Part shown: piece by piece, positions 53,301-62,700 of the stretch
How positions within the stretch are numbered: the first letter of the stretch is position 1
Layout of the letters: each line of letters opens with the position of its first letter
From: Liolophura sinensis
Taxonomy: Eukaryota > Mollusca > Polyplacophora > Chitonida > Chitonidae
Length of the DNA: 64,000 bases
Assembly (NCBI RefSeq): GCF_032854445.1
Contig: NC_088301.1
Coordinates: 44,387,116 to 44,451,115, forward strand
Reading direction: 5' to 3'
Program-made: the position numbers and the translations under genes
The notes under the pieces: generated by a model
The model's input: only the letters and a program-made list of their open reading frames with translations
The model's database searches: none
Told to the model about the DNA's origin: nothing

Positions 53301-55916
53301 CCGATATAAAACAGTATGACCCCAAGAGGGTTGAACCAATATCAGGAATGTACCGGTATTTAATCAATGATTGGTGATAATGATGGGCATTTGTTTACTT
53401 TGTGTCCAACCTTTTGGCCTTTACAGACAAGCAGACATATGACAGTGTGGATGCATTTATTGATTTCCTGCTGGCAAACCGTCCGAAAATCCTGTCGACA
53501 CTTAAACCCACTCCCCCTTACCCTCGGGGCTTACCTGTTATGACTAAAATAGATACACGGCCTAGAAAGCAGAGAAGCAGCAAGAAAAAGGCAAGTGATG
53601 GCACTGTTAAGGCATCTCTGCTGTATTGTAAGTTGACTTTTGTCTGTTTCACCTGTGTAAGAGGTACATTGGTAATACATAGTTATCCGCATCCAGTTCC
53701 TATAGATTTGGATGACTTTGTGGATTTATTTCATTTGATTGCTTTTTAACGCCATGCTCAAAAATTTCCCCTTGTTCGATCGTTGCCACGTTTTTGTATG
53801 GGTCCAGGGATTTTGGTTTCTTATTCTTTTGATGATATAAATGCTGTTTCTGGATGCGAAGTCATCGGACTTGAATGTATATATTTCAGAACATATCTAG
53901 ACATACAGAAAACCAGATCGGTTACTTGTTAGCACTCATGCGGTACATATAACTATTACCCATCTTTATACTCAGTACTAATGGCGGTGAGAAAAAGACA
54001 AGAAACGAATTGCAGTACGTGAATGTATTTGATTAACTGATTGGTGTTAAAACACTACTTTAACGGTAGCCAGGTTTGTGTGGCCGAAATCATCGATCTT
54101 CGACGGGTACCTAGCATACCTCCTGACTTAGAGCCCCAGATAAAACAGCGAGAAGTTGATCTGAATATTTGACCTCATTGGTAAACGGCCTCATCGAAGT
54201 CAGTTTTTGAAGAAAACTATCTATAAGATAGACTACTGGCACCAATGGAATGAGAGTCAAAACACTTCTTTTGCTAATGGCCTGAAATTTGCAAGGGAGT
54301 TCACAAAAAAGAATAAATTTATACAAGATGGCAGTAAGGTAATTTTCACCATCTGGTTTTATTTCAGAAGGCTGAGATAAAGTGGGATTTAAGTGACAGC
54401 AAATCGAAAGCTGACCCAGTCAGGAATGTGTCGGTAACCAAGGCATCAGAAGAATCCTCTAAACCCGCGGTTCAGACAGCCCCTCCAGCAGAGCACAAAC
54501 CTCCGTCACCAAAACCTAAAGCAAAAGGGGAAACAGAACAGGAGACGAAATCTGTGGACATCAACGCCAACAGCAAAGATGGGAACACGACGACACCAAT
54601 GACGGGCACAGGGCGATTCTTGAACGAAGAGGATGAAATCAAAGAGGCCAATAGGGTGGCTTCCGGGTTTGTGGCGGCGGTCATGGCCACCGCGGTGGCA
54701 GAGTTTATTGCTTCAGAATTCAACGACAACCATTCCTACAAGCAGGTCACCACCGCCGCGCAGGTAATATCTGATCACACGTTCCTATACCTCATTTATG
54801 AACAGGGCCATTCACGCATCGATCAGTTGGTTAATTTATGGTAATCGTCACGGTTTGTGTACACACGAAAATCCTATAATTTCCTGTTTGCCAATTGCTG
54901 CACGGAAACAGAGAATACATTGCCATTATAAATGACACCATCTTAACAAAATTTAACAAATCATTAAATATCACAACAATCGGTGATAATTCAGATTTTC
55001 TTAAGAGGTGTATATTTTTTGTGGTTTTGTGTTGGTTTTATCAGCTTTTATGCACTCTACGTAACGCGAATATTAGGACCCAGTTCGACTGGGTATTTAG
55101 CAGAGTAGGCTATTGTGGGCAATTCACAGACCTTTTGAATGTATACTACCCATCCACTGCTGCCAACTTCATATAGTATGTCCAGCAGTTCCATTCAATT
55201 ATAAAGGTAGCATTTACAAGTAGTATTTACAAGCTATAAACAAGCATCTTTCATTTAGGACTGTGCCACAAATGGCCTGGCTTCGTGACAACGATAAACC
55301 AGCTTAGACATAAAGGAAAATCACTCATCTGGCCATTTATATCTTACCTGAAAACGTTACCTGACATATGTTAAGCCGACAACACTACCTTTTATTTGCG
55401 TTCACTCCTTTAGTGGTGAAGACCTTCCTAGCGGGCTTCCATTAACGTTCCCATAAAGTGAAAGCTGTCGCACCTCGTATTGCAAACATTAACAAATTCT
55501 CAAAATGCGTAAAGAAAATGAATCCCAATAATCATTCATATTAGCAACTTCCGTCACTTTCTTTTTTTGACGAAATAATACGTATTTATAGCTTGTTGAC
55601 TGAGGTGTTGGCACTTATTCTTTCGTGTACACTCAGCCAAATTAATGTATAATGATGCATAATGGTAAAGGGTTTATCATTTGGCAGATTTTCCTTACAG
55701 TTCTCTTGCAGTAATTTTGTCCTTTGGTTTATACATATACAGGTAGCTGCGGCTAAGATGACAGCAGAGGCGGCAATGGCGGCTCAGACAGGAGACATTG
55801 ACGGTGCCGCCCGAGCCGTAATAGCCGCGGCACAAGCCGTAGAGAAAGTGCTAGCCTCACCTGGAAGCGGGCTGGAAAAACACGGTGCCAAAAGTAAAGT
55901 CTGTGCCATATTGTAG
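41395..55916 (+). CDS. ROCO-family protein (Roc GTPase-COR) with prenylation tail, 881 residues, 15 exons
   Basis: This is a GTP-binding ROCO protein. ROCO proteins act as GTP-regulated dimeric switches (LRRK1/2 and MFHAS1 are relatives). Exons: 41395-41474, 43484-43629, 43920-43996, 44610-44732, 45285-45445, 45811-45925, 46689-46922, 47776-48042, 49119-49304, 50162-50341, 51782-51952, 52591-52762, 53427-53590, 54368-54763 and 55743-55916. They add up to 2646 bases in one open frame. The start ATG at 41395 (cacaATGA) has an in-frame TAA 12 bases upstream. Order of parts: short acidic leader (1-26), Roc (28-240), COR (about 265-580), linker (638-760), alanine-rich helices (about 770-870) and CAIL. 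There are no leucine-rich repeats and no kinase, so this is a minimal form. Two introns use GC donors (after 45445 and 53590). Its biological role is not shown by the sequence. The C-terminus argues for membrane attachment. Confidence 0.88.
42560..43400 (+). repeat. 25-bp minisatellite in ROCO intron 1
   Basis: Roughly thirty imperfect copies of ctgatccatgctgactgcaa-tacaa. The array ends about 80 bases before exon 2. Confidence 0.9.
43484..46730 (+). CDS. ROCO gene: Roc GTPase domain exons
   Basis: The G motifs appear in order. G1/P-loop is GDQGSGKS (residues 34-41). The switch I region is STDGVSLDIW, the usual ROCO form 'ST.GI.I..W'. G3 is WDLAG followed by RQ (95-101), where most ROCO proteins have Gln directly after the Gly, so the Arg at that site is unusual. 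HPMYMTSGALYVVVFN follows. G4 is SSHTDK (152-157), the ROCO-type variant of NKxD. G5 is NVSCLSGKG (227-235). The switch glutamine displaced by one residue may change GTP hydrolysis, although ROCO proteins vary here. The domain spans exons 2-6 and the beginning of exon 7. The GC-AG intron after 45445 joins QVR to GISSKP. The GT at 45441 would put the next exon out of frame, into a stop. Confidence 0.88.
46731..51952 (+). CDS. ROCO gene: COR dimerisation domain exons
   Basis: Exons 7 to 11 encode the COR region. It begins with helical sequence (LYDEILKLRERG, ISW-like LSWKDF), then LLHTIGGVLDL and RYICVHPQAFANSL, which corresponds to the COR motif 'viLdPqWL..al'. Next come LVREVLLPLLWQE and MRYMLQVLTGTGLLVA, the winged-helix part of COR-A. 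COR-B follows: GWRYKFLSGVPPLLMKRMMA, YLHCWKFGVLLRMDE and VIICLTEEGQHFDICCRV. Joining exon 10 (ends 50341) directly to exon 11 (starts 51782) gives the expected 'W..Gvll....v.i.l.e.g..i.i' pattern with no gap. COR mediates dimerisation and couples to the GTPase in known ROCO proteins. That function is inferred from the family. Confidence 0.82.
47058..47104 (+). repeat. G-rich tract in ROCO intron 7
   Basis: Runs of five or more G separated by single T or A bases, with potential to form a G-quadruplex on the + strand. Confidence 0.9.
47148..47480 (+). repeat. Two-copy tandem duplication, about 165 bp, in ROCO intron 7
   Basis: Copies near 47148-47312 and 47313-47480 share gaaac.ta.catacatctt, ttaagtttaatt and gggtaattattttcat. 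They are clearly diverged. Confidence 0.75.
48080..48720 (+). repeat. Badly decayed tandem repeat in ROCO intron 8
   Basis: Recurring pieces resemble aataacagaaaagtactca, tgaatttgatcttaactgac and actccttatc-ttcatacca at irregular spacing. They suggest an old array. Confidence 0.45.
49741..49885 (-). repeat. Dispersed repeat family 1, reversed copy in ROCO intron 9
   Basis: Reads acgtacagcatagagagcaa, agccagagcagcaacgacag and cacacgtaaccagtgaaa, the reverse complement of the copies in ITPR. A weaker reversed copy may lie at 44872-44958. Confidence 0.6.
50353..50386 (+). repeat. Homopolymer pair C11/A21 just after the ROCO exon 10 donor
   Basis: A run of about 11 C and then about 21 A begins a dozen bases into the intron. 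Confidence 0.9.
51236..51300 (-). mobile_element. SINE tail fragment, same family, reverse orientation
   Basis: Reads tttatttgattggtgtttta and cgccgtattcaaga on the + strand, the reverse complement of the common tail. Confidence 0.75.
51302..51655 (-). mobile_element. tRNA-derived SINE, near full length, in ROCO intron 10
   Basis: On the minus strand it starts with an A-box-like tggtcgagcgtcc and a B-box-like gggtcaaacc, as in a tRNA gene. It then has a conserved body and ends in a tcactcactc-type tail next to 51312. The sequence is familiar as a molluscan interspersed repeat. Confidence 0.7.
52591..55916 (+). CDS. ROCO gene: C-terminal linker, Ala-rich helices and CaaX box
   Basis: Exons 12-15 carry the C-terminal third. 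Exon 12 ends in VLDLDLLFPFK, and exon 13 gives VDAFIDFLLANRPKIL and a basic end (RPRKQRSSKKK). Exon 14 is a low-complexity Pro/Lys/Glu linker (KPPSPKPKAKGETEQETK), then RFLNEEDEIKEANRVASGFV and AAVMATAVAEFIASEF. Exon 15 continues the alanine-rich helix (AEAAMAAQTGDIDGAARAVI) and ends KSKVCAIL, stop TAG at 55914-55916. CAIL fits C-aliphatic-aliphatic-X with X = Leu, the rule for geranylgeranyl transferase I, and basic residues (KHGAKSK) lie just before it, as in Rho/Rac tails. I do not recognise a known domain in the alanine-rich part. The nearest AATAAA is at 56318-56323. Confidence 0.85.
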
Positions 55917-57067
55917 AACACGCATCATCTGAGAGTCCGCCAAAGTGTCAAGGATTTCTCTTACAGTTATTTTTGTGTGCAACAGTGATGTTCGAGAAGT
56001 ATGTTCCACAAAAAATGTGAAATCTGTATGTTTGTGCGTTTGGATCTTTGTGAAACAACAAAGTCCTTGTAGGGAAGAAGCTGATGCTTCGTGCATTCAA
56101 TGTGTCCGTTTGACGCCAAGATACATGCTAACAATCACACTTATGGTGCATTTGGATACATCTCTGCTCGCTCGCTTTCTGATTATTAACTTCGTAGTGA
56201 AAAAAGAAATGAAATTATCCTCTTGCTTCACAAATATTAAAGCTTTTATTGCACATTTGGTGAAAAACCAGGTGATCAAATAAGAAAAGTCAACCTAAAT
56301 GATTTTTACATAAAAATAATAAATGTTCCGGAACAGGACATGAAGCATAAAATGGTTACGTAACTTGAAAGATAAAAACAATTCATTCTGAAAGAATGGA
56401 TCCTAAAGATTTTATCTGAATCACAAGTCAACGTGATGTATATTTACTGACATACAGGTAAGTCTATGGTCCAGATATTATCACAAGTTCTTCGAATAAT
56501 TCTCGTATCTTTCATGTCGTAAGTACATGATAAGTACAGGGCCTTTAAAATGTTTCACAATACTTGGTCAGACAAGTGAGTACAGGGTTACTTACTCACA
56601 CTATATTCCTGATGACGCTCTCTATAATATAGGAAAACTGAATTTAAAAAATGGCTTGCAAATCAAATCAATAAATTTTGGTCCACAACGCCGTAAGTTT
56701 GTTCAATTCCATAAATTTTGGTCCACAACGCCGTAAGTTTGTTCAATTCCCAAACAGATCTCGCACTGGAAACCTTGCACTTTGACACTGTGGTGAACTC
56801 ATACTACCTTTGAAATGGTATAAAGAAACACTGTCAAAACAGGTCTTTGCAAGAATCGGAGATGTCAAATTGAATATATAGCACCAAGTAAGCCATGTGC
56901 ACAAAATACAAATGAAACCAGAATTTGTATTAAGTAAAAATGAATAGTTGTCAATACTAATTTTCTCTGGAAAACGACTGAATTAAACTGGAAATAACAA
57001 GTTATGTAACAAATGTCCAACCGTGATTTTATCGTCCTATCACGATCCCATGATATTACTGTCACTG
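55917..57067. other. Intergenic: ROCO 3' UTR and spacer
   Basis: A candidate poly(A) signal AATAAA lies at 56318-56323. A perfect two-copy 40-bp direct repeat lies at 56671-56750. No further coding evidence is visible. Open frames here are short and match nothing I know. Confidence 0.5.
56671..56750 (+). repeat. Perfect 2 x 40-bp direct repeat
   Basis: Bases 56671-56710 and 56711-56750 are identical, starting ataaattttggtccacaacg. Confidence 0.98.
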
Positions 57068-57515
57068 TCAACTGTCTTTGTCGTCTGAATGAACGTTATG
57101 GAAATGCGCTTTGAAAAACCGCATTCTTTCTTTGTACACTTGCTTACTCACGAAGAATTCCTCGGACCTAGTTATGGAATAGGGATAGTCCAGGTCTCTC
57201 AAATGGCGTTCAAGACTTTGCCGTAAGGACTTGAAGAACTGGGTCCATAATCCTCTCCGGTGTGACGCTTAACTGTGCGAAAGAAAGCGGCGAGGTATGT
57301 GTCTAGTTGTACAGGCGGAATATCCTCCATTTTGCGCAGTTCTGGCGAAGGCTGGTTTCTTAGCCAGTTCTGGAACATGGATACGTGACCACGGGTTTTT
57401 GCGACAGTGGCGGGCACCTGACTGCGGTATACCACCTTCCCTTGTTGTGCTTTGTGCGTCTTTAATACGTGTTTCCTCTTGCCAGAGTTCGGTGAGCCAT
57501 CACCAGCTGAAGAGC
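57068..57515 (-). pseudogene. DUF3504-like terminal exon, copy A (one frame disruption)
   Basis: On the minus strand an acceptor (ttgtttcag) precedes a block that starts in phase 1 (G|GC TCT). It encodes a basic leader (SGKRKHVLKTHKAQQGK) and then KTRGHVSMFQNWL, IPPVQLDTYLAAFFRTVK and GEDYGPSS. The matching continuation, SLRQSLERHLRDLDYPYSI and FFVSKQVYKERMRFF, lies in another frame one base away and ends at a TGA at 57068. The domain pattern (TR..v..F..WL, L...La.FF..vk...GedY..sS..s.R..L.R.L....y..si) is that of the recombinase-derived DUF3504 domain of KCTD1, QRICH1 and ZMYM proteins. The single disruption may be real decay or a draft-assembly indel. Confidence 0.55.
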
Positions 57516-59300
57516 CTGAAACAAAAAGGCAAGTTAAAAAGAGATGGCGCTTTTAAAACTCCAAACATTCTGTATAGTATATGAAAAGTTCAAGCTGTGT
57601 TAAAGAAAGCATCAGGAGCTGTGAGCCGTGGACACTGGAATGGCATGTACTACGGAAACGTGGAAGGGATGTGGCAAAAAAGAGAAATTTGCTTTATCAG
57701 ACAGATACGGAGACATCTTTCTTTTCTGAACGAAGAAGACGATTTTTCTGGAGCGTCATTGTTATAAAAAAGCCTTTCTGTAATGTTTCACGTTGCCACA
57801 TAAAATGCACCAAAGAAGTAAAATGAATACTGCACGCTTGCAAATACATGCATCGCTTCTTATATAGATGCAGTATAAAGGCTTCCAAATTAGAAGTTGT
57901 GTGTGATTGGTTAATTACTATAAAAGTAAGCATGGCAGAGACCTAAGTTCTGCTATTCAGGAAAAGTCTAAATATAAACTATAATGTTTTCATTTAGCTT
58001 TGAAAAATAATTCTTTTCTCTTCAACTGTTTTTCCCGCCCTTGCAACAATGGATAAATTCTTTCTGTTCGTACTACGGTTTTGTTAAAAAATCCATCACG
58101 CAATGATACCATGCATTTCTCACCATCGACTTACAAAGACGCTTAAACTAACTGCCTTCACCTCTAACTTCGGGTAGTAGATAGCTTAGAAATACAGGTT
58201 ATTCATCAATAATTAAGGTTTGTTTGTATACTTGTATATTTATCTGGACTATTAGCGTAGACCGTAAGCGCTCTTCTGCATACCAAATGTGACCTGACGC
58301 TTACCTCGTTCATGTGCTAACATTTAAGCTATGCATGTGTTTCATTCTCAAATGGCAGCCATATTATATTCACTGAATATTATAATCAATAAATACAAGG
58401 TCACGTATAACTGTCAGAAATTTTCCAATTCATTTTGGTGAAATCGAAATTCTCGATTTCCCAAATTAAGCCACCTTCTCATAGCAAACACTTTTTAAAA
58501 CACAGTTTAAACGTCATTTATTTTTCATATTTATCTTCAGAACTTTTCAATTCAGGAAGGCTTGGTCAAAGAGTAGGATCTGTACTATTACATGGGAATT
58601 AACTTCAGTCAGTATTGAATGTGAAATTTACCAACGAAGAGTACAATTAAAGAGAAAAACATAAGTTTTGGTAAGAGTCAATAAGGAATATCAAATTAAT
58701 TTGCATTATAGTGAAGTTTAATACATACATAAAGTTGGGGGAAGAAAATCCATTGTACCTCCAAACTAGCCTTAACATTGGCAGTATATGAAGGTATAGG
58801 CATCAAAACGGACATGTATAAACTGTCAATCATCGGAAATTTCGGAAAACAACGTGCAAAACTGACCACCAAAGAACTTAGAAAGCATATCAAGTAAAAC
58901 TTAGGTAGATCCGGATAAGGGAAGGGGTTTACTAAATAGACAGAGCAGAATCGTTCATCGTCCATCAAACAATCCCTCAAAACGAGTTACACTGACAAAA
59001 CAATATATTTTTGAACACATTTATTACGATAGACAGACAAATATAGACACTATAGTCCTCTCCAAAATGGATCTAGTTCATCGACGTAATTAAATCCCGA
59101 TTTCAAATTATTTTTTTTTAATCTTGACATATATTGCATATAACTTAAAAATAAATTTTCAACATAAGCACAAACTATTACAATTGTGAATTCATAAACC
59201 TCCGGCCACATGTATAATATCTTGGAATTGAGCTGTATCAGTATTGTATACACATACACATTTATGTTACCAAGGTTGTAAAAAGTTTCGTTTGGACGTC
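57516..59300. other. Spacer between DUF3504 copies A and B
   Basis: AT-rich DNA without a supported exon. A minus-strand open frame at 58696-58980 encodes a hydrophobic peptide that I do not recognise. A minus-strand AATAAA near 59018 (TTTATT on the + strand) could end a transcript using copy B. Confidence 0.35.
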
Positions 59301-59722
59301 TTAATAGCGTGATTTAATGGACATTTCCCTCAACAATTTTAACCGCGTTTTATATGCCATCTGGCTGTTTGTAAACGCAAAATCAGTCGTCATGGAAACC
59401 GGATAGTTTTGTTCTTTTAAATGGCGCTCGAGACTTTGTCGAACCGATTCATACGAAGCAGGACCATAGTCTCTGCCATCTTTTGTTTTTATGGTCTTGA
59501 GAATGTCTCTAGGAAAGGGTCCAATTCCTCAGGTGCCACGTCTTCTATCTTCCTTTGATCGTGGTAAGGCTCTCCGCTGAACCAGGTTTTGAAACAGTTT
59601 GACGTGACTTCGGGTTTTGGCGGCAGTCAACTTGTTTGCAGCAAGCATTGAGCGACCGGAAAAATTGCTACATGAAGAGGTGGCCCCAATTCCCCTGACA
59701 ACTGCTTGAGTATTTCGGGCAT
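59301..59722 (-). pseudogene. DUF3504-like terminal exon, copy B (two frame disruptions)
   Basis: After an acceptor (gtgtctttcag) the block starts in phase 1 (G|AT GCC) and encodes a variable leader, then KTRSHVKLFQ. The rest of the domain is present but spread over other frames: WFSGEPYHDQRKIEDVAPEE, KTIKTKDGRDYGPASYESVR, QSLERHLKEQNYP and FTNSQMAYKTRLKLL, ending at a TAA at 59301-59303. It is most similar to copy A (KTRxHV, RKxEDxxPxxLD, DYGPxS, RQSLERHL). Two frame changes make it likely to be non-functional unless they are assembly errors. Confidence 0.5.
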
Positions 59723-60661
59723 CTGAAAGACACAATACACGCCGTCAGAATGGATTCGAACTTTTATAATCGGTTTACGTACTACTTTATGTAGTTCTGC
59801 ATATCTCTTTTTAACTCGTTTATATTTAATTTCTTAGTGAAATTTGAGTCACATTCAATAAGTCGAATGTCGACAAAATAAATATTTAGAACTGTAGGTT
59901 GTAGGTGTTTTATCATATAAGAGTATTTTACTTTGTTCTATATAGTTATCTAACACCTTCTCAAAGAGACAGGTTAGTAACGCCTCGATGGTTTCCTCCA
60001 GCATTATGCGGCAGCCATATACAGGCTTAACAGTTTGACCTTCTGCACGGCGCATTTCCCTGCTCTAAACAAGGTTCATGTCGCACAGTTGAAAGACAAT
60101 GAAGTGAATCAATGATTTCCTACCGTTTAGAGTTGTCTGACTAGAATACAATGCTGCCAACCCAGTCGCAAAACTTGGACATTGGCACAGGCAACAACCA
60201 AGATTGAATATGGTCTCTTTTTTGTGACTGGAGACCTGTAACTTAAAATTGGACTAAAATTTCAGAAACACCATGGTGGAATCAATCCTTTTATTGTTAT
60301 CTTACATTTGTCACATGATGAACTGTACAAGAGCAGCTTCTTGATTGTACGTGGAAAATTGGGTATGACAATTGTCAAAACCCAACTGTTAAAACAACAT
60401 GGATAAGAAGACTAAGTTTTCAACGCTGACTCTTAGGGTGTTCAAAGTTTAAGAACTATTAAAATTTCTGCTTTATCACCAGCCATAATAAAGGTCACTT
60501 GGTCACATGAAACCAATGAACCCATGTTAAGTTTAGCAATTTTCACTCTATGAACAAGATGAAAACATTCATAAATACCTATGCAACATAAAAGTGAAGA
60601 GCAATGACTGTACAGTAGAAATTGCACAACACACCATTATGAAATAAACTATTGCTTCATA
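59723..60661. other. Spacer between DUF3504 copies B and C
   Basis: AT-rich sequence. A minus-strand open frame at 59855-60055 matches nothing I recognise. No exon with matching phase and domain pattern is visible. Confidence 0.35.
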
Positions 60662-60861
60662 NNNNNNNNNNNNNNNNNNNNNNNNNNNNNNNNNNNNNNN
60701 NNNNNNNNNNNNNNNNNNNNNNNNNNNNNNNNNNNNNNNNNNNNNNNNNNNNNNNNNNNNNNNNNNNNNNNNNNNNNNNNNNNNNNNNNNNNNNNNNNNN
60801 NNNNNNNNNNNNNNNNNNNNNNNNNNNNNNNNNNNNNNNNNNNNNNNNNNNNNNNNNNNNN
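60662..60861. other. Assembly gap, 200 Ns
   Basis: There are exactly 200 N characters, so this is probably a placeholder of arbitrary length. It interrupts copy C of the DUF3504-like exons. Confidence 0.99.
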
Positions 60862-61193
60862 TTGATCTAATTCATTCGGAGGCAAATTTTCAAAGAGGCG
60901 CTCTTCAGCAGTAACATTCATTCGCATCCAGCGGTCAAATATGTTGATATGTGATCTTTGCCTTCGGCCCATGTGTTTAAGTCGTTTTTCGCGTGAGTCT
61001 TGAGATAATGATGCCTGATACGACAAACTGTGAGTAGCCGAAGAACTTGCAGTCGGGACAATATGATTCTGCACAGAGAGCGGGCTTGTCGAAGAACCCA
61101 CGTGACTCGTAATGGGATGGTACTGTTGGTTTTCAACGTATGGCATCGGGAGGTCCCTGCGAACTTTCATGTTGCTGTCAGGCTCACGGCCGT
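60862..61193 (-). CDS. DUF3504-like terminal exon, copy C (3' part in assembly gap)
   Basis: The acceptor (ttatttcggttacag) is followed by a phase-1 start (G|AC GGC), as in copy D, and the two acceptor flanks are themselves similar. The open frame gives DGREPDSNMKVRRD, a serine/histidine-rich leader, a basic stretch (REKRLKHMGRRQR), then RRQRSHINIFDRWMRMN and ENLPPNELDQ, where it enters the N run. The missing part of the domain needs about 195 bases, close to the 200 Ns. Copy C is nearest to copy D (RRQRSHIxIFxRWxRxN, ER.FE.L.PN.LDQ). Confidence 0.55.
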
Positions 61194-62191
61194 CTGTAAC
61201 CGAAATAAGGTGTAATGAAAGAGATTTACCTGGCTTTGTCTTTTGTTCATTCACATTATTCACATGTATATTTATTTTCTACTAATGTACAAACAGATTC
61301 ACACACATGCACATAAATTACATGAACTTTTTCTTTATTTCAATCAATATCGATAGGAAAAACGTGTCATTTGCAAAGCGATTTCAGTGGAATGGCTAAT
61401 CTTGTTCTCACTATTATATTTTTTCTGTAGTAATCGAAACAAATGTTCCGGATCTTTGTTAACGAACGTTCCTATAATTATGGGTCCACGGAGCACATAT
61501 TAAAATTCTTAGGATAATTACTGTTCGCTAGTTCCAAACTCCAGCATCTCCAAAACTGTTGAAGGCAGACAAAACGAACTCATCAACGACAATGCTAAAC
61601 ACATCATACATGTATAATATTTGTTACATTGCGATTTTTGAAGCTTACGTGGCTCGGCGGACTGTTTGAATTAGAAACATTCTTCTCAAATACCAATAGG
61701 CTAGCCGATAACGCTGTACATCATTAGTTACAGTTCCAACATTAGTAGGCCTACTTAAACCGCAAAGAGTTTTGAGTTCCGCATGCAAATTTGGCTATTT
61801 TTAACCAAATTTAGCCATTTTTAACAGGTCATTTTTTCATTTTTCCCCGAACTGATCTCCGAACCAGTTTTCTCGTGAATTTTATCCTACAATAACGCAA
61901 ACTTGATCTTCTGTGTAGTACCTTCGTGCGCTAAAATTAAACATATGATAAATGCATTTTACCGCAAGTTTCACAAAAAGTTAATAAAAAACAAAAAAAA
62001 ACCAAAAAAAAAAAAAACCCAATGAAAACTGAACACTGGTTTTTGGTGACACTACCGTAATGTTCATATACAATATATTCAAAATCCCAACAGCTGGTCT
62101 GAGAGTCTGCTAAGTCCTCCAAGCATGATTAAATCAGTTCTTTCCTCTCCTGCACTCTGTACTGACCTCAACAGACCACGTTGCACTGTCT
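61194..62191. other. Spacer between DUF3504 copies C and D
   Basis: No supported exon. It holds A-rich runs near 61986-62020 and AT-rich unique-looking sequence. The lack of visible upstream exons between C and D is one reason to suspect alternative last exons rather than separate genes. Confidence 0.35.
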
Positions 62192-62700
62192 TTATACAGG
62201 TAACTTCTTTACCCTTTCTCTAAAGGCCAACTGGCTCTTCAGAAAAAAGCCTGAGCCCGTTATAGAATAAGGATATCCAACATCTCGAAAGTACCGAGCA
62301 AGACTAGTCCTCACACTTGTCAAAGAATTATAGGTGAAATCTTCACCAGTTTTTCGCCGTATGCTGCTGAAAAAATTCGCCAGATACTGATCTAAATCAT
62401 TTGGCGACAGACATTCAAAAGGTCGCTCTCCTGGATAGCCATTAGTGCGCAGCCATCGTTCAAATATGTAGATGTGAGATCTTTGCCTCCTGTCTAAATG
62501 CTGGATTCGGAGGTCACGAGATCTTTTTTGGGCAGTACTCAATGGACAAGTAGAATTCTGTCCCTCTGGCCAAACAGGGGTATGAATTGATGCCGGTACA
62601 TTCGCTAACGCAGAAAATCCATGACCGTGTTGAACACTAGTTGGGTTTACGGCTGAGTGACTGTTTCGATTTTCCATGGCAAAGCTGTTGGTTGTGCCGT
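62192..62700 (-). CDS. DUF3504-like terminal exon, copy D (intact)
   Basis: This minus-strand exon follows the acceptor ttttggttgcag, starts in phase 1 (G|AC GGC) and stays open for 168 codons to TAA at 62192-62194. Residues 1-65 are a variable Ser/His/Asn-rich leader. A basic segment (QKRSRDLRIQHLDRRQR) could serve in nuclear import or DNA contact. The domain follows: RSHIYIFERWLRTN, LSPNDLDQYLANFFSSIRRK, TGEDFTYNSLTSVRTSLARY and GYPYSI, ending in ERVKKLPV. This matches the N-terminal, core-binding-like half of DUF3504, a domain derived from Crypton tyrosine recombinases and reused in KCTD1, QRICH1 and ZMYM proteins. The catalytic half is absent. The upstream exon is not in the window, so this is a 3' fragment of a gene. 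The identification rests on pattern memory, not on a database search. Confidence 0.6.

Noticed and set aside
58696-58980. Hydrophobic minus-strand open frame between DUF3504 copies A and B
   Set aside because: No recognisable family and no matching splice phase. Probably spacer or untranslated sequence.
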